64,000 nt of DNA from Romanomermis culicivorax. Taxonomy: Eukaryota > Nematoda > Enoplea > Mermithida > Mermithidae. A program made the position numbers and the translations under genes. The stretch lies in contig CAWUHX010000219.1 of NCBI GenBank assembly GCA_963922205.1, forward strand, positions 1-64,000. Reading direction: 5' to 3'. This document shows positions 12,226 through 24,885 of this stretch, piece by piece (within the stretch, counting starts at the first letter, position 1; the number at the start of each line of letters is the position of its first letter). A model generated the notes under the pieces. The model saw only the letters and a program-made list of their open reading frames with translations. It was not told where the DNA came from and made no database searches.

Positions 12226-14189
12226 TGGCTCATGTGATATTACAGTATATGTTTAATCTTCTACAGTATGCTCACTTAATATTGTATTTGACCACTTTCA
12301 TTTTGGCAACTTTTTGTAACTATTTTTGTACTTGACAAGTGACTCCAGCAAAGGGAGTGGACATCCTCCAAAAGCCTCATTCCTGCATTCTCACAGGAAT
12401 GCACACACACTGGCCTCTTCTCTACTAGAAAGGCCAGCATGAACTATTTTTGACCTCCACCTCTACCAGCTTCTTCTCCTGCAAGGACCATCCATGAATA
12501 GAGTAGCTGTCTCCTCCTACCATACTCTGCAGCAGCCAACACACCCACTATGGCTGGTATAAATATTGAGTTCACTCTAATGCACTCATATTTCAATATT
12601 TCAGGATTCACCCCAATCGCCCCATCAATTGTTACGTTTTATCGTCTATTTTTATTATACAATAATCTGCCTTCATTATGTAATAAAAGAGATCAATTTG
12701 CATCTCCATTTGGTAAGTCTTCTCCATGCACTAGTAGTAAGTAGAATGCGCCCCTACACTCTCTCTATCTCTTTCTTAGAAGCTCTCCTCAGGGCCCACT
12801 CCAGGACTAGCATTGCTGACGTCTCTTCTACAACTCTCTTAAAATTCACAGGAATCACTCTTTGTGATAGGATCTGTGATGTTCAAGGTTAGGGTCAAAT
12901 TGTTATATTTGAAGAATTTGGATTGATCTTTGGGCAGCTCTGACCGATTTCTGGCCTCCTTGATCCGTGAGGTCCGAGTAAGGAGGTGAAATCAGTAAGA
13001 TGAATTGAAGTGCAGGAGAGATATCCAGGGATGGACCTTAATGCCAGTGCTTCCCTGTGCCTGCCCTAAACTTTTGAATGACTCCGCTCTCAAAGTCTAG
13101 AAGTCCAGCACAAGAATACAACCTGCCCAAGAAATGCCTGGCTAAAACTGGCCAGACAAGGTGACACACTTTTGAACACAAATAAAATACTTTCCTAACT
13201 AAGCATTTATTTATAATACTTACCTATAAATCGCCCCTTCCAATGTCTGACATCTTACTATTATAAAGTCAAGGGGAATAATGCACAAGGGAAGTACTAG
13301 TTATAATATAAAAGGCGAGGCCCAGGAGAATAATCAATAATATACACTAACTAATTCACAAAACTCGTCTTCTACATTAATTGTCGCGCTGGGCCAGGTC
13401 CAGCATGGTCAACATGTTGTACTTGCTGGTGTTTTTATGGAATTGACAAACTGTTAGAAAATCCTAGAAAATTGGTGGAAACACACTACAACAAAATAAT
13501 AGCATCTTTTCACCTAACAGCACCAGTGTGTCTATGACTCACATAGCACCTCTGCTGGCCCTCTTTCCTGAGGAACAGTCACCTCTCCCATCTCCTCCTC
13601 CTCTACACTACCCCCCCTAGTGTCACACATCCAATCAAACAAATATACAGTAACTTTGTAACAGCAATAGTATCGACATTGATATGAAAGGAATGGACAG
13701 ATTTTGATCTGAGGAATCATTGATTGACAATGGTACAATAACAGCAGGACTGTAAATAACGTTATTGATCCATTAAAAATTCGATCACTTTTCTCAATTG
13801 AATGAAAACTTGTTGATTCCTTGTAACACTTACACAGAATTGAACCAGGGACTTAATGCTTTTTTTTTGTTGAATGAAGAATGAAAAAACGCGAAAACAT
13901 ATGCTACAACATAATTATGATGATGTAAATTGACTTTAGACCAGTCAAAAACGGATCGAATTTTTTTTTGAGTTCAGCTTTGGAAACCGATTCTGATCGA
14001 TCCGGCATACTGGATTTCCTTAGCAAAAAAAAGAAAAAAACTCACAGGAAGTGAAAGATTTGCATAATTTAGGTAAAAAAAGAATTGTCTGTGATTTTAT
14101 CAGATGACTTGGTTATGATGGTTCCTGTTATAAAACCTTGATCGATTCATATGTTAGATGATATTTCAGAGCTTTTTGTGCATGATACT
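12226..14189. other. Unassigned, repeat-like sequence
   Basis: No gene supported on either strand. CT-rich and CA-rich tracts and short purine runs (around 13570-13615) are present. Nothing can be delimited by eye. Confidence 0.3.
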
Positions 14190-15270
14190 TGAAGTTTGTT
14201 GATCTGATGCAGAGCAGATCAAGTCGATCCGGGAGTAAAAAATTAGCAGATCAATGTTTGTTTTTGATGAAATTCGTTGGAGCAGTTGCTGGATGATATT
14301 TTCAGTGTGATCTGAGTTCTGCAATTTTTTATCTAGATCAGATCAAGTTGACTTGAAGTAAAAAATTAGTAGATTGATGGAATTCGATGCAGAGCATTGG
14401 CTGGCTATTGTTTCCAGTGTGATCTTATGTCCGAAAATTTTTAATCTGGATCAGATCGAGTTGATCCAGAAGTAAAAAACTTGCAGATCAACAGTTGTTT
14501 TTGATGAAATTCGATGCAGAGCAGTTGCTGAATATTGTTTTCAATGTGATCTAATGTCTGCAAATTTTTGATGTAGATCAGATCAAGTTGAACAGGAAGT
14601 AAAAAATTTGTAGGTCAACAGTTTTTTTTATGAAATTCGATGCAAATCAGTTGCTTGACATTTGATCTAATGTCTGCAAATATTTTTGATCCAGATCAGG
14701 TTAAGTTGATCAGGAAGTATAGAAATTAGCAGATGTTTTTGATGAAATTCGATGCAGAGCAGTTAGTGTGGTCTTATGTGGGAAAATTTTTTATCTGGAT
14801 CAGATCAAGTTGATCCAGAAATAGAAAATTAGTAGATCGACAGTTGTTTTTGATGAAATTTGCTGCAGAACCTTTACTGGGTATTGTTTTCAGTGTGATC
14901 TGATGTCTGCAAATTTTTGAACTAGATCAGATCAAGTTGAACAGGGAGTATAAAAATTAGCCAATCAATGGCTGCTTTTGATGAAATTGGATGACAATCA
15001 ATTGCCTGATGATATTTTAAGCATGGCCTGATGCCAACAAATTTTTGAGCTGAATCAGATCAACTTGATCTGGGAGTAGAAAAGATAGTAGATGAAAGGA
15101 AGCTTTTGGAGAAAATCGATGAGAATCAGTGGCATAATGCTGTTTGGAGCATGATCTGATGTACAAAAATTTGTCATCTGAGTAAGATCAACTTGGTCCA
15201 GAAGTAGACAAAGTAGTAGATCAATGAGTGTTTTTCATTAAAATTGATGAGGATGCTCCAAATATTAAAA
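14190..15270. repeat. Tandem satellite, about 9 degenerate units of roughly 105-130 bp
   Basis: The phrase AGATCAAGTTGATCCGGAAG and variants recurs near 14213, 14337, 14449, 14575, 14692, 14796, 14925, 15054 and 15182, each followed by a TAAAAAATTAG-like and a GATGAAATTCGATGCAGAGC-like segment. Units are diverged, so the array is old. It ends about ten bases before the left inverted repeat at 15280. Confidence 0.8.
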
Positions 15271-16144
15271 AATCAGATACCAGGAAAAAATGCCAAGGGC
15301 TGGCAAGCTAAACCCAATATGTTTGATGTGAGGCTTTCTCAAAAGTTGATATGATAATCTTTTTAAAACACAAGACAGAGACTAAAAAGTCAGATACAAG
15401 TAAAGTTCCACAAAAACTTCATCCAAGACATGCACTTAAAAAGCAGAGACAAGGTTTCATTTCTTCCACAAAAAATTTCCTTTTAAGAAAAACATATACA
15501 CGCCCCTGAATCCTTAAACAATTTCCAGCGACTACAACACTATAAAATATTTACAATTTTCTTCATTTAAACTTAGGTCTTAAGAGTAATGTTGGTCTGG
15601 TTTTTTGTTGTTCTGTTTGTATATAATGTTCTGTTGTTGTGTTTCCCAAAATTTGAGAGCAAAACAATAAGTTAGTCATAATTGAACTTACATCTCCTGT
15701 TGACATCAAATAGGAGATAAGACGGCCTTGTCCTGATTTCGCTCATGTTATGTCACATGCCACTCAATTTCCCCTACGTCATGTGATTCTCATCATGCTG
15801 ATACCTTATCTTTTGTCAATTTTTTGTTTTTACAATCATTTATTTTATGTTTGTTTCGTTTATTGTTTTCCACATGCATTTTTACGTTTTGTTTTATTGT
15901 ATTTTTGTGTATTTTGTTTCTTTTTATGCATGCAGGCTACAGTACGCCCTTTAGATAAAAGTTCCACCAAAACGTGCTTCACAGGCACATGGCTATTAGG
16001 TGCATTTCATGCTCCTCTTATCACCAAAATTAGTGACATTTTTGTTATGCAAAAACGACTAGCTAAGAAGTTTTGCTAAAGACGTTTGTGTGCTTAGCAT
16101 AGGCACTTCAAGTCAGCCTCAGTGCTAAATGCATGCAAATGAAA

Positions 16145-16360
16145 AAATGCCTATGTGCTCATAAGCATCTTCTGCATCACCTCTAGCTGCAGAAGTTAGC
16201 TCTATGTGCTCATAAGCATCTTCTGCATCTTCTATGTGCTCATAATGTGCTCATAATGCCTATTCTTCTATGTGCTCATAATGCCTATTCTTCTATGTGC
16301 TCATAATGCCTATGTGCTCATAAGCATCTTCTGCATCACCTCTAGCTGCAGAAGTTAGCT
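16145..16360. repeat. Interleaved short tandem repeats
   Basis: TATGTGCTCATAAGCATC, TATGTGCTCATAATGCC and a CTCTAGCTGCAGAAGTTAGC unit alternate and recur, with one ~50-base block present at both ends of the array. Confidence 0.75.
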
Positions 16361-17050
16361 CAGGCCTCGATAACTCTACCCAGGTCAGTGCTGTAGCCAT
16401 CTAAGTTCTTAAAAGGATATGTTTCTTTAGTTTTTCGCTCATTTTTTGGTTTATCCACTTTCGTGCATTTTTCTTTGGGCTTCGCGTCTAGGGCCCTTAT
16501 TTACATATTTTTTAATATATATACATCGCGTCTGCTGCCCCTAATTTAGATATTTCTACCCCCCCCCTCTTGTGCATGGTCACCGCCTGTACATTCTATT
16601 CAATAAAGAGAGTCACCGCTGGCCTCCATCATTGCCTTCAGTTGAGAAACTGAGTCCGTACATCTCCCACCCATTCACCAACTGAAATACCAACCAGGGA
16701 CCCCATTGCCCTTAGTCGAATTGTTTGAGAAACAGGACTAGGTGAGTCTTCTCACCGGGTTATTAATTGTAGTTGGATATATTTTGGGGAACCCTTCTTA
16801 AGTCCGTTCCCCCCCCCAGTTTCACCAAATAAGTAGGGCTCTCTCCCCTCAGATTCGGGTTGAAAAGGGACTTTCTGGTTCATAATCGGGTCCCAGAGCT
16901 TGGGTCATTTCATGGATGACCTCGTCCCAGTTCCCACTGAGCAGGACCCAGGGATTGTCACCTATAACCGAGTGGCATTGTCCATTATTCTACAGCATTA
17001 GCCTCAGAGCAACACTAGAGTACCTATGATTGTGCTTGTTCAGCATTCCT

Positions 17051-17881
17051 TTAACTCTCTGGTTCATGACTCCATACTTTGTCTCTAGTAGAATATCTAT
17101 CTCTATTCTCTCGAAATCCAACATAAACCTCTGATTGAACCTCTCTTTTAGGTTGACTAACTCTTTCTACTCTACTTTCTGCATAAGAAGACTCACTTAT
17201 ATTCTTTTATGGCTCCTTTTCATTGTCCTTTTTGTGATCCTGTGCACTTTCCAATACTTTTATCAATAGATCGACCTTTTTCTCCAAGGCATTAATTCAT
17301 TGGTCTCTCAGGTAGATTCGTTCCATTTGATCTTCCTGTTGTATCCAATTCCCCAATTCCGATTCATATCCCCTCAAATATGGATCATCAAATAATTCAG
17401 TCGGGGCATCGTCATAATAATTGTCCAAATTCATATCAACCAAGTTGGACTTCCACCCTGGTTTCGATTTCCCTCTAATCTCGTCCAGTGTTTCCATCAC
17501 CAGGTGCACAATTTTTGGAGGCGTCATCCACTTTTGCCTCTCTGAGGTCTGATGACCTTTGACATTTCTGGCTGCAGAAGCTTCGACTTCGGCTTTCTTA
17601 GCCATCTCGAAGCTAACCCTCATTAACTCCTCTTCCAATCTTGACAATTCAGCAGTTTTACTTTCCTGCCTCAATTCGGTCTCAGGCACCTGTGCTGTGT
17701 CCTACTATGAGTATTCTCCAGCAGAGTCGAAATTCGAAACACTAGGCTCATGTGACCTAGGAGGTGTTCCCAAAGTTTTTCCTAAAGGAGCACTCATTTT
17801 TCCTATCTTACCAGTGTGCAACTGCTTATAAAACCCTGGTGGTTTAGTTATCTTCCTGGTGGTTCTCTGGTTATCCATCAT
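17051..17881 (-). pseudogene. Gag-like protein remnant, four internal stops
   Basis: From ATGATGGATAAC at 17881 a single frame runs 277 codons to TAA at 17051-17053, broken only by TAG TAG (near 17705), TGA (17297) and one TAA, with no frameshift. The encoded protein is hydrophilic and acidic/basic, with a predicted coiled segment (LSRLEEELMRVSFEMAKKAE) and no zinc knuckle in the part seen. Every stop can arise from CAG, CGA or CAA by one C-to-T change. The family is not certain; retroelement gag is the best guess from length, composition and repeat context. Confidence 0.45.
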
Positions 17882-19067
17882 GAGAGGCCTTAAGAGTCGA
17901 CCACTTATTAGGCTACAGTGGGGTCAAGATGATGTAACTGACCTTTGGGTTTAAACAAAGGAGGCTGCAAGAGTTCTGACCACAGGCTAACAAAATATGA
18001 ACAGGCCAAAACTCTCTCACATGGATCACCAGATACACTCCAGTACTTCACCAAACCTCAGGCAGAACATCTCGGCATGTACCTCAGGAGCTCCTACACA
18101 AGTCCCCACTCCTATCCTTAAAAATACCTTCCACTACGCTCACAAAACAATGCAAATTACCACTTCAACTTGTATTCCGAAAACAAGGCAATGTCGTCAA
18201 TAAAATAATAAAACAAAATATATAATACGACCATAGATAGTGATGCTCCCATAACCATTTTCCAATAATAATAAAAAACCAAAAAACACGCGAAACAGTG
18301 GCAACATAAATCTATGTAAATTTATAATCTTTTCTCACCACTTTTTGCCGCGTCCATCGCCTGCATTCCAAGGCTGGAAGCTGAACACATGCACCCACAG
18401 TAACCCCGACAAATCTCCTATAGCCAGTACTAGCTGGGTTAAGTTCCTAAAAGAAGCAAAAGCCAACCCATTGGGGGGTCACAGCCTGTCACTCACTGTG
18501 ATAGGGTCAATCTGACATGGTACTTTCCATCAATGTGACCGGGAATAGCGTTTCATACCTAATGGGACCTCGCTTCTCCACTTAACGTGACACTATGTCT
18601 ATTCGTACAGCCAAAGTCGATGAGAGAAACAGAAAGTGGTGAAAGAATATGAATATGATGAAAAAATCAAAATTAGGAACAACAAAAATTAATTTTGCTA
18701 CAGTATATCTTCTGCATTACCAACAACGATCTTGTGAACTGTGCTGTTGGGGTGGGTGACATACTCATTTTTTTGCTAATCTACAATCTGCAGTTCTTTT
18801 CATTTTCTTCAAATTATGCTGAAAGTTTAAGTATTTTTTAAAATAAAATATGTTCTTCTTAGAAGGAAAGTTTTTGTGGAAGAAAGGAAACCTTGTCTCT
18901 GCTTTAAATGCCTGTCTCGGATGAACTTTTTGTGAAACATTTCTTGTGTCTGTTTTTTAAGCATCTGTCTTGTGTTTTGAAAAGATTATCATATCAACTC
19001 TTAAGAAAGCCTCACATCGAACTAATTCGGTTTAGCTTGCCAGCCCCTGGCATTTTTTTCTGGTTTG

Positions 19068-19310
19068 ATTATTTTTCGTCAGTCAAAATAAAATTCACAT
19101 AATTTTCAGAGTTTTCTAGTTGGGCCCGAAAGAAAGGTTTGGATTCAGAGCAGTCCAGATCTGCTCAATTTTTAGTCGTCTCACAATACCGAATACAGAT
19201 ACAAAACTAAGACCATGCAGGTTGTAGATCTCTGTCTGAGGCGTCGATTGTACCCCAACACTGAGAGGGAACATGCACGGCGCCTCTTTCTCTAGCAGTT
19301 GATGTCAAAC
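19068..19310. repeat. Dispersed repeat Y end, copy of 11980-12225
   Basis: Shares ATTATTTTTC, CAAAATAAAATT, GAGTTTTCTAG and GGCCCGAAAGAAAGGTTTGG-type phrases with the copy at 11980. The match begins immediately right of the inverted-repeat end at 19063, which places the boundary of the 3.8-kb element there. Confidence 0.6.
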
Positions 19311-19664
19311 TAACTGAAATAATCGACCACCATGTTGACAATTTGAAATTCTGAAAAAAATTCGAAAAACTGCACTGCTATAAAACATCCACTGCTGTCA
19401 TAATTTTTACAAAACGGCGAGCCAAGAACAATCAAAAAGTAAATTGACAGTTGAATAATAAACGACGTTTTACTACCAGTCGAAAAATTATGCAATGAAA
19501 AAGAGCAGAGACAAAAGATAAAAATGCAAAAAACATACATAAACGAAAACATAAACAACACTCAGAACGAAAGAAAAAACAAATACGCAACGAAATGTAT
19601 AAGGTAGGGAACGAAAATGTTAAAAAAGTGTTATCACATTCTCTATCGCTCTTTAGAATCAGCC

Positions 19665-20512
19665 AATTGGGAATTTAATCACTTGGGAATTCACTCACTT
19701 GGGAATTCACTCAGTTGCGAATCGCTCATTTGGGAATCGATCAAATGAGAATCACTCACTTGGAAGTCGCTCACATCTGAATCGCTCATTTTGTAATGGC
19801 TGACGTGGGAATCGCTCAATTGAGATCCACACAGTTGGAAATCGCTCACTTGGGAGTCGCTCAATTGAGAATCGCCCAGTTGAGAATCACTCACTAGGCA
19901 GTCGCTCACAGCGGAATCGCTCACTTGGGAATCGCTCAACTGATATTCAATCAGTTGGAAATCGCTCACTTGGGAGTCGCTCAACTGAGATTCGCTCAGT
20001 TGTAATTCGCTCAAATGAGAATCGCTGATTTAAGAATCGCTCAGTGGGCAATACCTCAATTGAGAATTGCTCAGTTGGGAATCGCTCACTTGGGAATCGG
20101 TCAATGGACAATCGCTCATTTGGGAATCACTCACTAGGCAGTCGCTCACATCGGAATTGCTCACTTAGGAATTGCTCATTTCGGAATCGCTCATTTGGGA
20201 ATCGCTCAACTGATATTCAATCAGTTGGAAATCGCTCACTTGGGAGTCGCTCAATTGAGAATCGCTCAGTTGAGAATCACTCACTAGGCAGTCGCTCACA
20301 TCGGAATCGCTCACTTAGGAATCGCTCATTTCGGAATCGCTCAACTGATATTCAATCAGTTGGAAATCGCTCTCTTGGGAGTCGCTCAACTGAGATTCGC
20401 TCAGTTGTAATTTGCTCAAATGAGAATCGCTGATTTAAGAATCGCTCAGTGGGCAATACCTCAATTGAGAATTGCTCAGTTGGGAATCGCTCAATTGGGA
20501 ATGGATCAATGA
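19665..20512. repeat. 15-bp minisatellite with higher-order structure
   Basis: About 55 units of GGGAATCGCTCACTT and variants. A longer cassette (CAACTGATATTCAATCAGTT plus neighbours) recurs at about 19940, 20205 and 20345, so the array has expanded in blocks. Because 15 is a multiple of 3, long frames stay open on both strands (Ser-Asp-Ser-Gln repeats on minus, Gly-Asn-Arg-Ser repeats on plus); I take these as by-products, not genes. A related array at 55440 shares the left flank (TTATCACAYTCTC), so the array travels inside a dispersed element. Confidence 0.85.
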
Positions 20513-20984
20513 AAAAGCACGTTGAAAATGATGTGCTTAAAAGTCAATGTATTGCTGCTATGCTTTTTCCATATGAGTTGCACGTACACTTTTTTCGTCT
20601 AACGGCTAAATTGAAAATTTCAAGCTTGCCTAGCAGTGAATGTAGCTACCTGTCACAATTTCAATAGGCAAAACAACTGAACTTCACGTCTCTTCAAACT
20701 TGCTATATTAATTTGATGGAGAAAAATCAGATTCATTAGTTGATTGAACGATTGACTGCCATTGAGCGAGCGGGCGAGCAGACGAAATGAATTATTTTAT
20801 TATTGGTGTTCTAGTTTACTGTTATTTTGCGATCAGTTTTTCGTTTGATGGATTGAATTCAGAGGTGAGCGAGCGACTGTAGAAAAATTTCATGCTTTTG
20901 CTATAGTGGCACGTTCAGCTGTTGATCACGAAGCCTGCCCTGCTGACACCACCAATTTCTGAACTATCCATGTGGCTCAGTTAG

Positions 20985-21062
20985 GCACTGGGTAGCACGT
21001 CTGCCTTGTAGGCAGAAGGTCGAGGGTTCGAACCACTCACCAGATGTTACTTTTCTGATGCC
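20985..21062 (+). repeat. tRNA-like segment (Thr-TGT-like anticodon loop)
   Basis: TGGCTCAGTTAGG (box A), a good anticodon stem CTGCCTTGTAGGCAG and GAGGGTTCGAACC (box B) followed by TTACTTTTC. The D-loop is enlarged and the acceptor ends do not pair, so a functional tRNA is unlikely. It may be another tRNA-bearing LTR or a SINE head; no ends or TSD could be fixed. Confidence 0.5.
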
Positions 21063-21149
21063 CCGATCACAAGGATTTGGACCTAGTGTAAGATTGTTCC
21101 AGGCTCTAATTAGTGGAAGAATCTGATCGAAAATAATTGGGCAATACAT

Positions 21150-23700
21150 GAAAAACTTCTAACCTGGCAACTTTCGGTCACTGATGGCATTTTTTTATAT
21201 AATTAAATCGAATCAAATAACAGAATTAAAATGAAGGTTATATAAGTGTGAGATAAAAGAATAAAAGAAACTATAGGTAGTGAGAACGAAATGATACCAT
21301 ATGCTCTAGGAAATGTTAAGATGAAGGAAAAGACGAAATTGATTAAGACTAAATTCACCCAAGAATGAAGACAACTCGTAAAAAGTGTGCTCCAATATTA
21401 GACTATGATATCTGGCAGAGTTTTGCTGGAAAAGAGGTTTGCTTGAGTTCATGGGTGCTTTTCTACACTAGGAGGTTGATGATTTTTGCAGAAAGATTTC
21501 TGGTAATTCTGACGCATATTTTGTGCATGCATGCGTTGAAGCTTTTTGTTTTGTGGTTGGTCCATTGGAGAATCGTATTTTTTGCTACTGAATGAAATAG
21601 GATGAACAAAAAACATAAATAATAATTATAATGATTAAAAACAATATTAAAAATGCCCAGTAATTTTCATCTTCTTCCTCAAAGTAGCCTCATGCACGCC
21701 ACTAGTACAATAAAGATTTAGGAACCATTTACATGGCCCAGTTAATGCAGTGCTAAGATGAACTTGACCATCAGATGAAATCGACCAAAAAAATTAAGAC
21801 GAGTTAAAAAAAGTGAACTTTTTTGCCAGATGTAAATCAAAGTTTGAGTTTGACCTCTACAAGGAGTTAATGCGAGTTAATCGATGATTTCTTACAGTGT
21901 GGAACGTACTGTTTTGTAGTTTGTTTCCTCGCAGAGCATATTATCATATTGGTAGAATGTAATATGATGCATGCATCATGATTAGAAATATAAATGCAGG
22001 ATATAGTGTGATTTTCCTCTTCTTCCAAACTGTTGGAAGCACCAAGTTTTTGCCCTAACCGCATATATTCGTTCAAACTAGTTTTTTATGTCAATACTAT
22101 AAGCATAAAAAAGCATTTCGGAACAGAGTGAAGATTCGTTATTTCTTTCTTGAAATTCTTACGAGGCTTAAGAGCTAGTTGAAAACCATTAGTCCACACA
22201 AGTGAACCCTGCCATTTTTGGATAAAAAATCGTATTGTAAAACCTTTTGTGAACGACCTTGAGACTGGTATTGTTTCATTTGCACCTTTCCAATTATGAA
22301 AACGTTTCAAAAATAGCTGAATAATACTCGGAAATCAGAAAAAAATATTCCGAATTCAAGGCATCAAAAGAATGATCCAACAAAATTCGAATTTTAGGTA
22401 GAAATTTCATCCATCTTGCACGTATAATTGCAAATATGGTGGGAAAAAGCATCCTTGGCCATCACTTTGAGCTTGCTTTGAAGAGTGGTCCTGCTCATCA
22501 TAAAAAATTGAACACATGAATTTTCGTTGTTATCACATTTTATAGCTGAGAAGAGTACACATAAAGTAATTTTTATTACAAACAGCTAATTAGAAGAGTC
22601 TAGAGCTGTGGTTGATTTTGAGTATTTGCATAAGGGTGAGATCAGTTTACCTGTCTCGCCAGTAGGCTTCAAGAAATTAACAAGTGAAAAGTACTCAAAA
22701 AATATTTAAATTGGTTGAATCGAACAGTCTCTGATAACATGTGTGACTAGTTTATTAGAAAATGCTCCTATGGGGCAGAAAAAAAGGTGAATATACTTGA
22801 TTGGATTGTTGCCGAGCTAGAAAAAATAGTGGACTAGATTTCTGAGAACTAGGGTTAAAGTTGGAAAAATTTCACTTTTTTAATATTGGATTTTCCATTC
22901 TTTCTCATTAAAAAAATGTCCATGTCTGCGAAAAAGTAGCATCGTGCTTTTTGTCCTTCCCCTGGCATCAACTACATTAAAATTTTTCGATATATGAAAA
23001 TTTTATGCAATGATGCTGATGGCAGACTTCACGCAAATGCATAGAAACTAAAAAAAACCTGATGTTGGATGCACTAACCCAACATGAGGATAATCTTCAG
23101 AATTGAATTTCGGATCCACAGTTTGAGCTAATTGCAATTTTGCCATTATTTTCTTCCAGTGCACGAAGAATACTCACTTCAGGATTGACTAAATCCTTGT
23201 TTGGAAATTGAAAATATTTTCATTTTTATTTACTGTAGAGATGAGAAAATTATGCGAAAATGTTAGTGCAATCCGACAGCTCAAGCTGACCATAATCTCG
23301 ACATTGAGCTCATTATAATCCTCATGATATTGTAATTATACCAAATTTGAGATCAGACTGAGCAGCCTTCTGTTCCAGATTATCTTGAGCTCGAGCTTAG
23401 ACCCTTTTAGTGGACTGGGTCTCGATTAATTGAGGACCATCTGCAAATGGGACAACAGGGTACAGCATACAAAAATTCTATTAAAAATCTCTTGATTCAA
23501 CTATGCCTATATTAGGGGTGTGCGGCGAATCCAGTTCCGGCTTTTGGCCACTCTACTTGCACTCCCACAACACCATGAAGGATTTTTTTGGAAGCAGGAT
23601 GGGAGCGATCTGGATGGGTGAAATTGTTGAATAACCCTCATCTGAAAACCACCAAAAACCAAAAGTTTTTCCACAAAAAAATTACGAAAAGACATTTGTT
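21150..23700. other. No gene or element identified
   Basis: AT-rich sequence without supported coding capacity. I see no paired ends and no match to other parts of the window. Confidence 0.35.
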
Positions 23701-23706
23701 TACACC

Positions 23707-24881
23707 TGTTGTAAATTGCTGGCATATACCCTCGGCTACCTGGATGCAGTTCTTGGGAGATCCAATATGGTACAGTCCCTGACGCTAACCCCGCAAGACC
23801 ACTCAGAGAACCTAGCTGCCTACAGTACCTAGCTAAAGGTGTCTTACAGAAAGAGATTGTTATTAGGAAAGAACAAATGAACAGTAACAAAATGTTAGGC
23901 GCAGATAGGAAATACAAAAAGCCACACAATCACTATCACCTCCACCTAGCCCTGCACACAGAGTAATGGGGATCTAGGGTATCCTACGCAAGCCCCACTT
24001 TGACTCGTCCCTGCGGGGAACTACTTCACTGAACTCCAATCAAGAACTTAGAGACAGATCTAGCTGCCTCTGGAAACACACACTCACTAAATCTACAAAC
24101 GAAAACGACCCAAACTTTCCTTCCACTGGCATGGGGCACCATCACACAATAATTCAAAACCAAAAACGTAATAAAACGTACAAGATAACTCCAAAAAATA
24201 AGTGACGCGACCTGTCTTCTTCTTTCCGACCACCATACATGCACAGTATAGAAATTCTGCCCGGGGTCAGCCAGGACAGGGGGTGGAATACAATTTTTTT
24301 TATTCTTGATAATGAAAAGAAAGGTCTCAGAAAGTCTTCTAACATCCAAACAGCACATTCTTCTACCAATGTTAGTCAGATATGTGAAACTATTTGCTTA
24401 GACAGCACTTTTTAAAGTTTCCATGTTACTTTTTTGGAATAAAGTATGATTTGTTTAGAAAAATTGTCAAACTACAAAATCATTTCCATTTCTATGACAA
24501 CTTTTTTTCTCTCTTGCTCATTTTCCTTCGTCATCTTCTCAATCATTGCTGGAAAAGTTAAATCTGCTGTGGATCAGCAAGAATCTGCTGGGGGTCAATA
24601 AAAATCTGCTGGGGATCAAAACCCCCCAAACCACCCCATGTGCATGTATGCCGACCACTCGTCAATAATATTTATAACAACGATGAAACATCGCACCGTG
24701 CAGTGTCAAACATTGACAAAAACGTCTATGCAAAACTCCACACCATCCATTTATTATTTTTGGTTTTGCCAGTTTTGTTTACTTAATAAAAAGTCAACTT
24801 ACTTTAACAACAAAGAACTCTTGTAAACGAAAAAGGGTAATAATTAGAGGACCAAAGGTCAGAGGAATTGACCCCCTGACA
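23707..24881 (-). mobile_element. Solo LTR (1175 bp), 4-bp TSD CACC
   Basis: Plus-strand ends are TGTTGTAAATTGC and CCCCCTGACA, flanked by CACC at 23703-23706 and 24882-24885. Both ends match the LTR at 61473-62257: CTTGGGAGATCCAAT and CCCTGACGCTAACCC on the left, and AGAGGACCAAAGGTCAGAGG on the right. Orientation is taken from that relative, whose polypurine tract shows that transcription runs on the minus strand. The copy is about 390 bp longer than its relative. Confidence 0.8.
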
Positions 24882-24885
24882 CACC

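Larger units (their letters stand above)
15280..19063. mobile_element. 3.8-kb element with about 215-bp terminal inverted repeats
   Basis: 15280-15495 and the reverse complement of 18848-19063 match over about 215 bases with roughly 85% identity, starting CCAGGAAAAAATGCC and CCAGAAAAAAATGCC. Between them lie a complex tandem repeat (16145-16360), a gag-like frame on the minus strand, and repeat blocks also found at 11340-12225. No target duplication is evident at these ends. Options: a Mutator-like element that captured retro sequence, a DIRS-like retroelement with inverted termini, or two opposed copies of a small repeat flanking an LTR element. Confidence 0.6.

Noticed and set aside
19691-20433. 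Repeat proteins on both strands (Ser-Asp-Ser-Gln; Gly-Asn-Arg-Ser)
   Set aside because: A 15-bp repeat keeps frames open automatically, and both strands are equally open.
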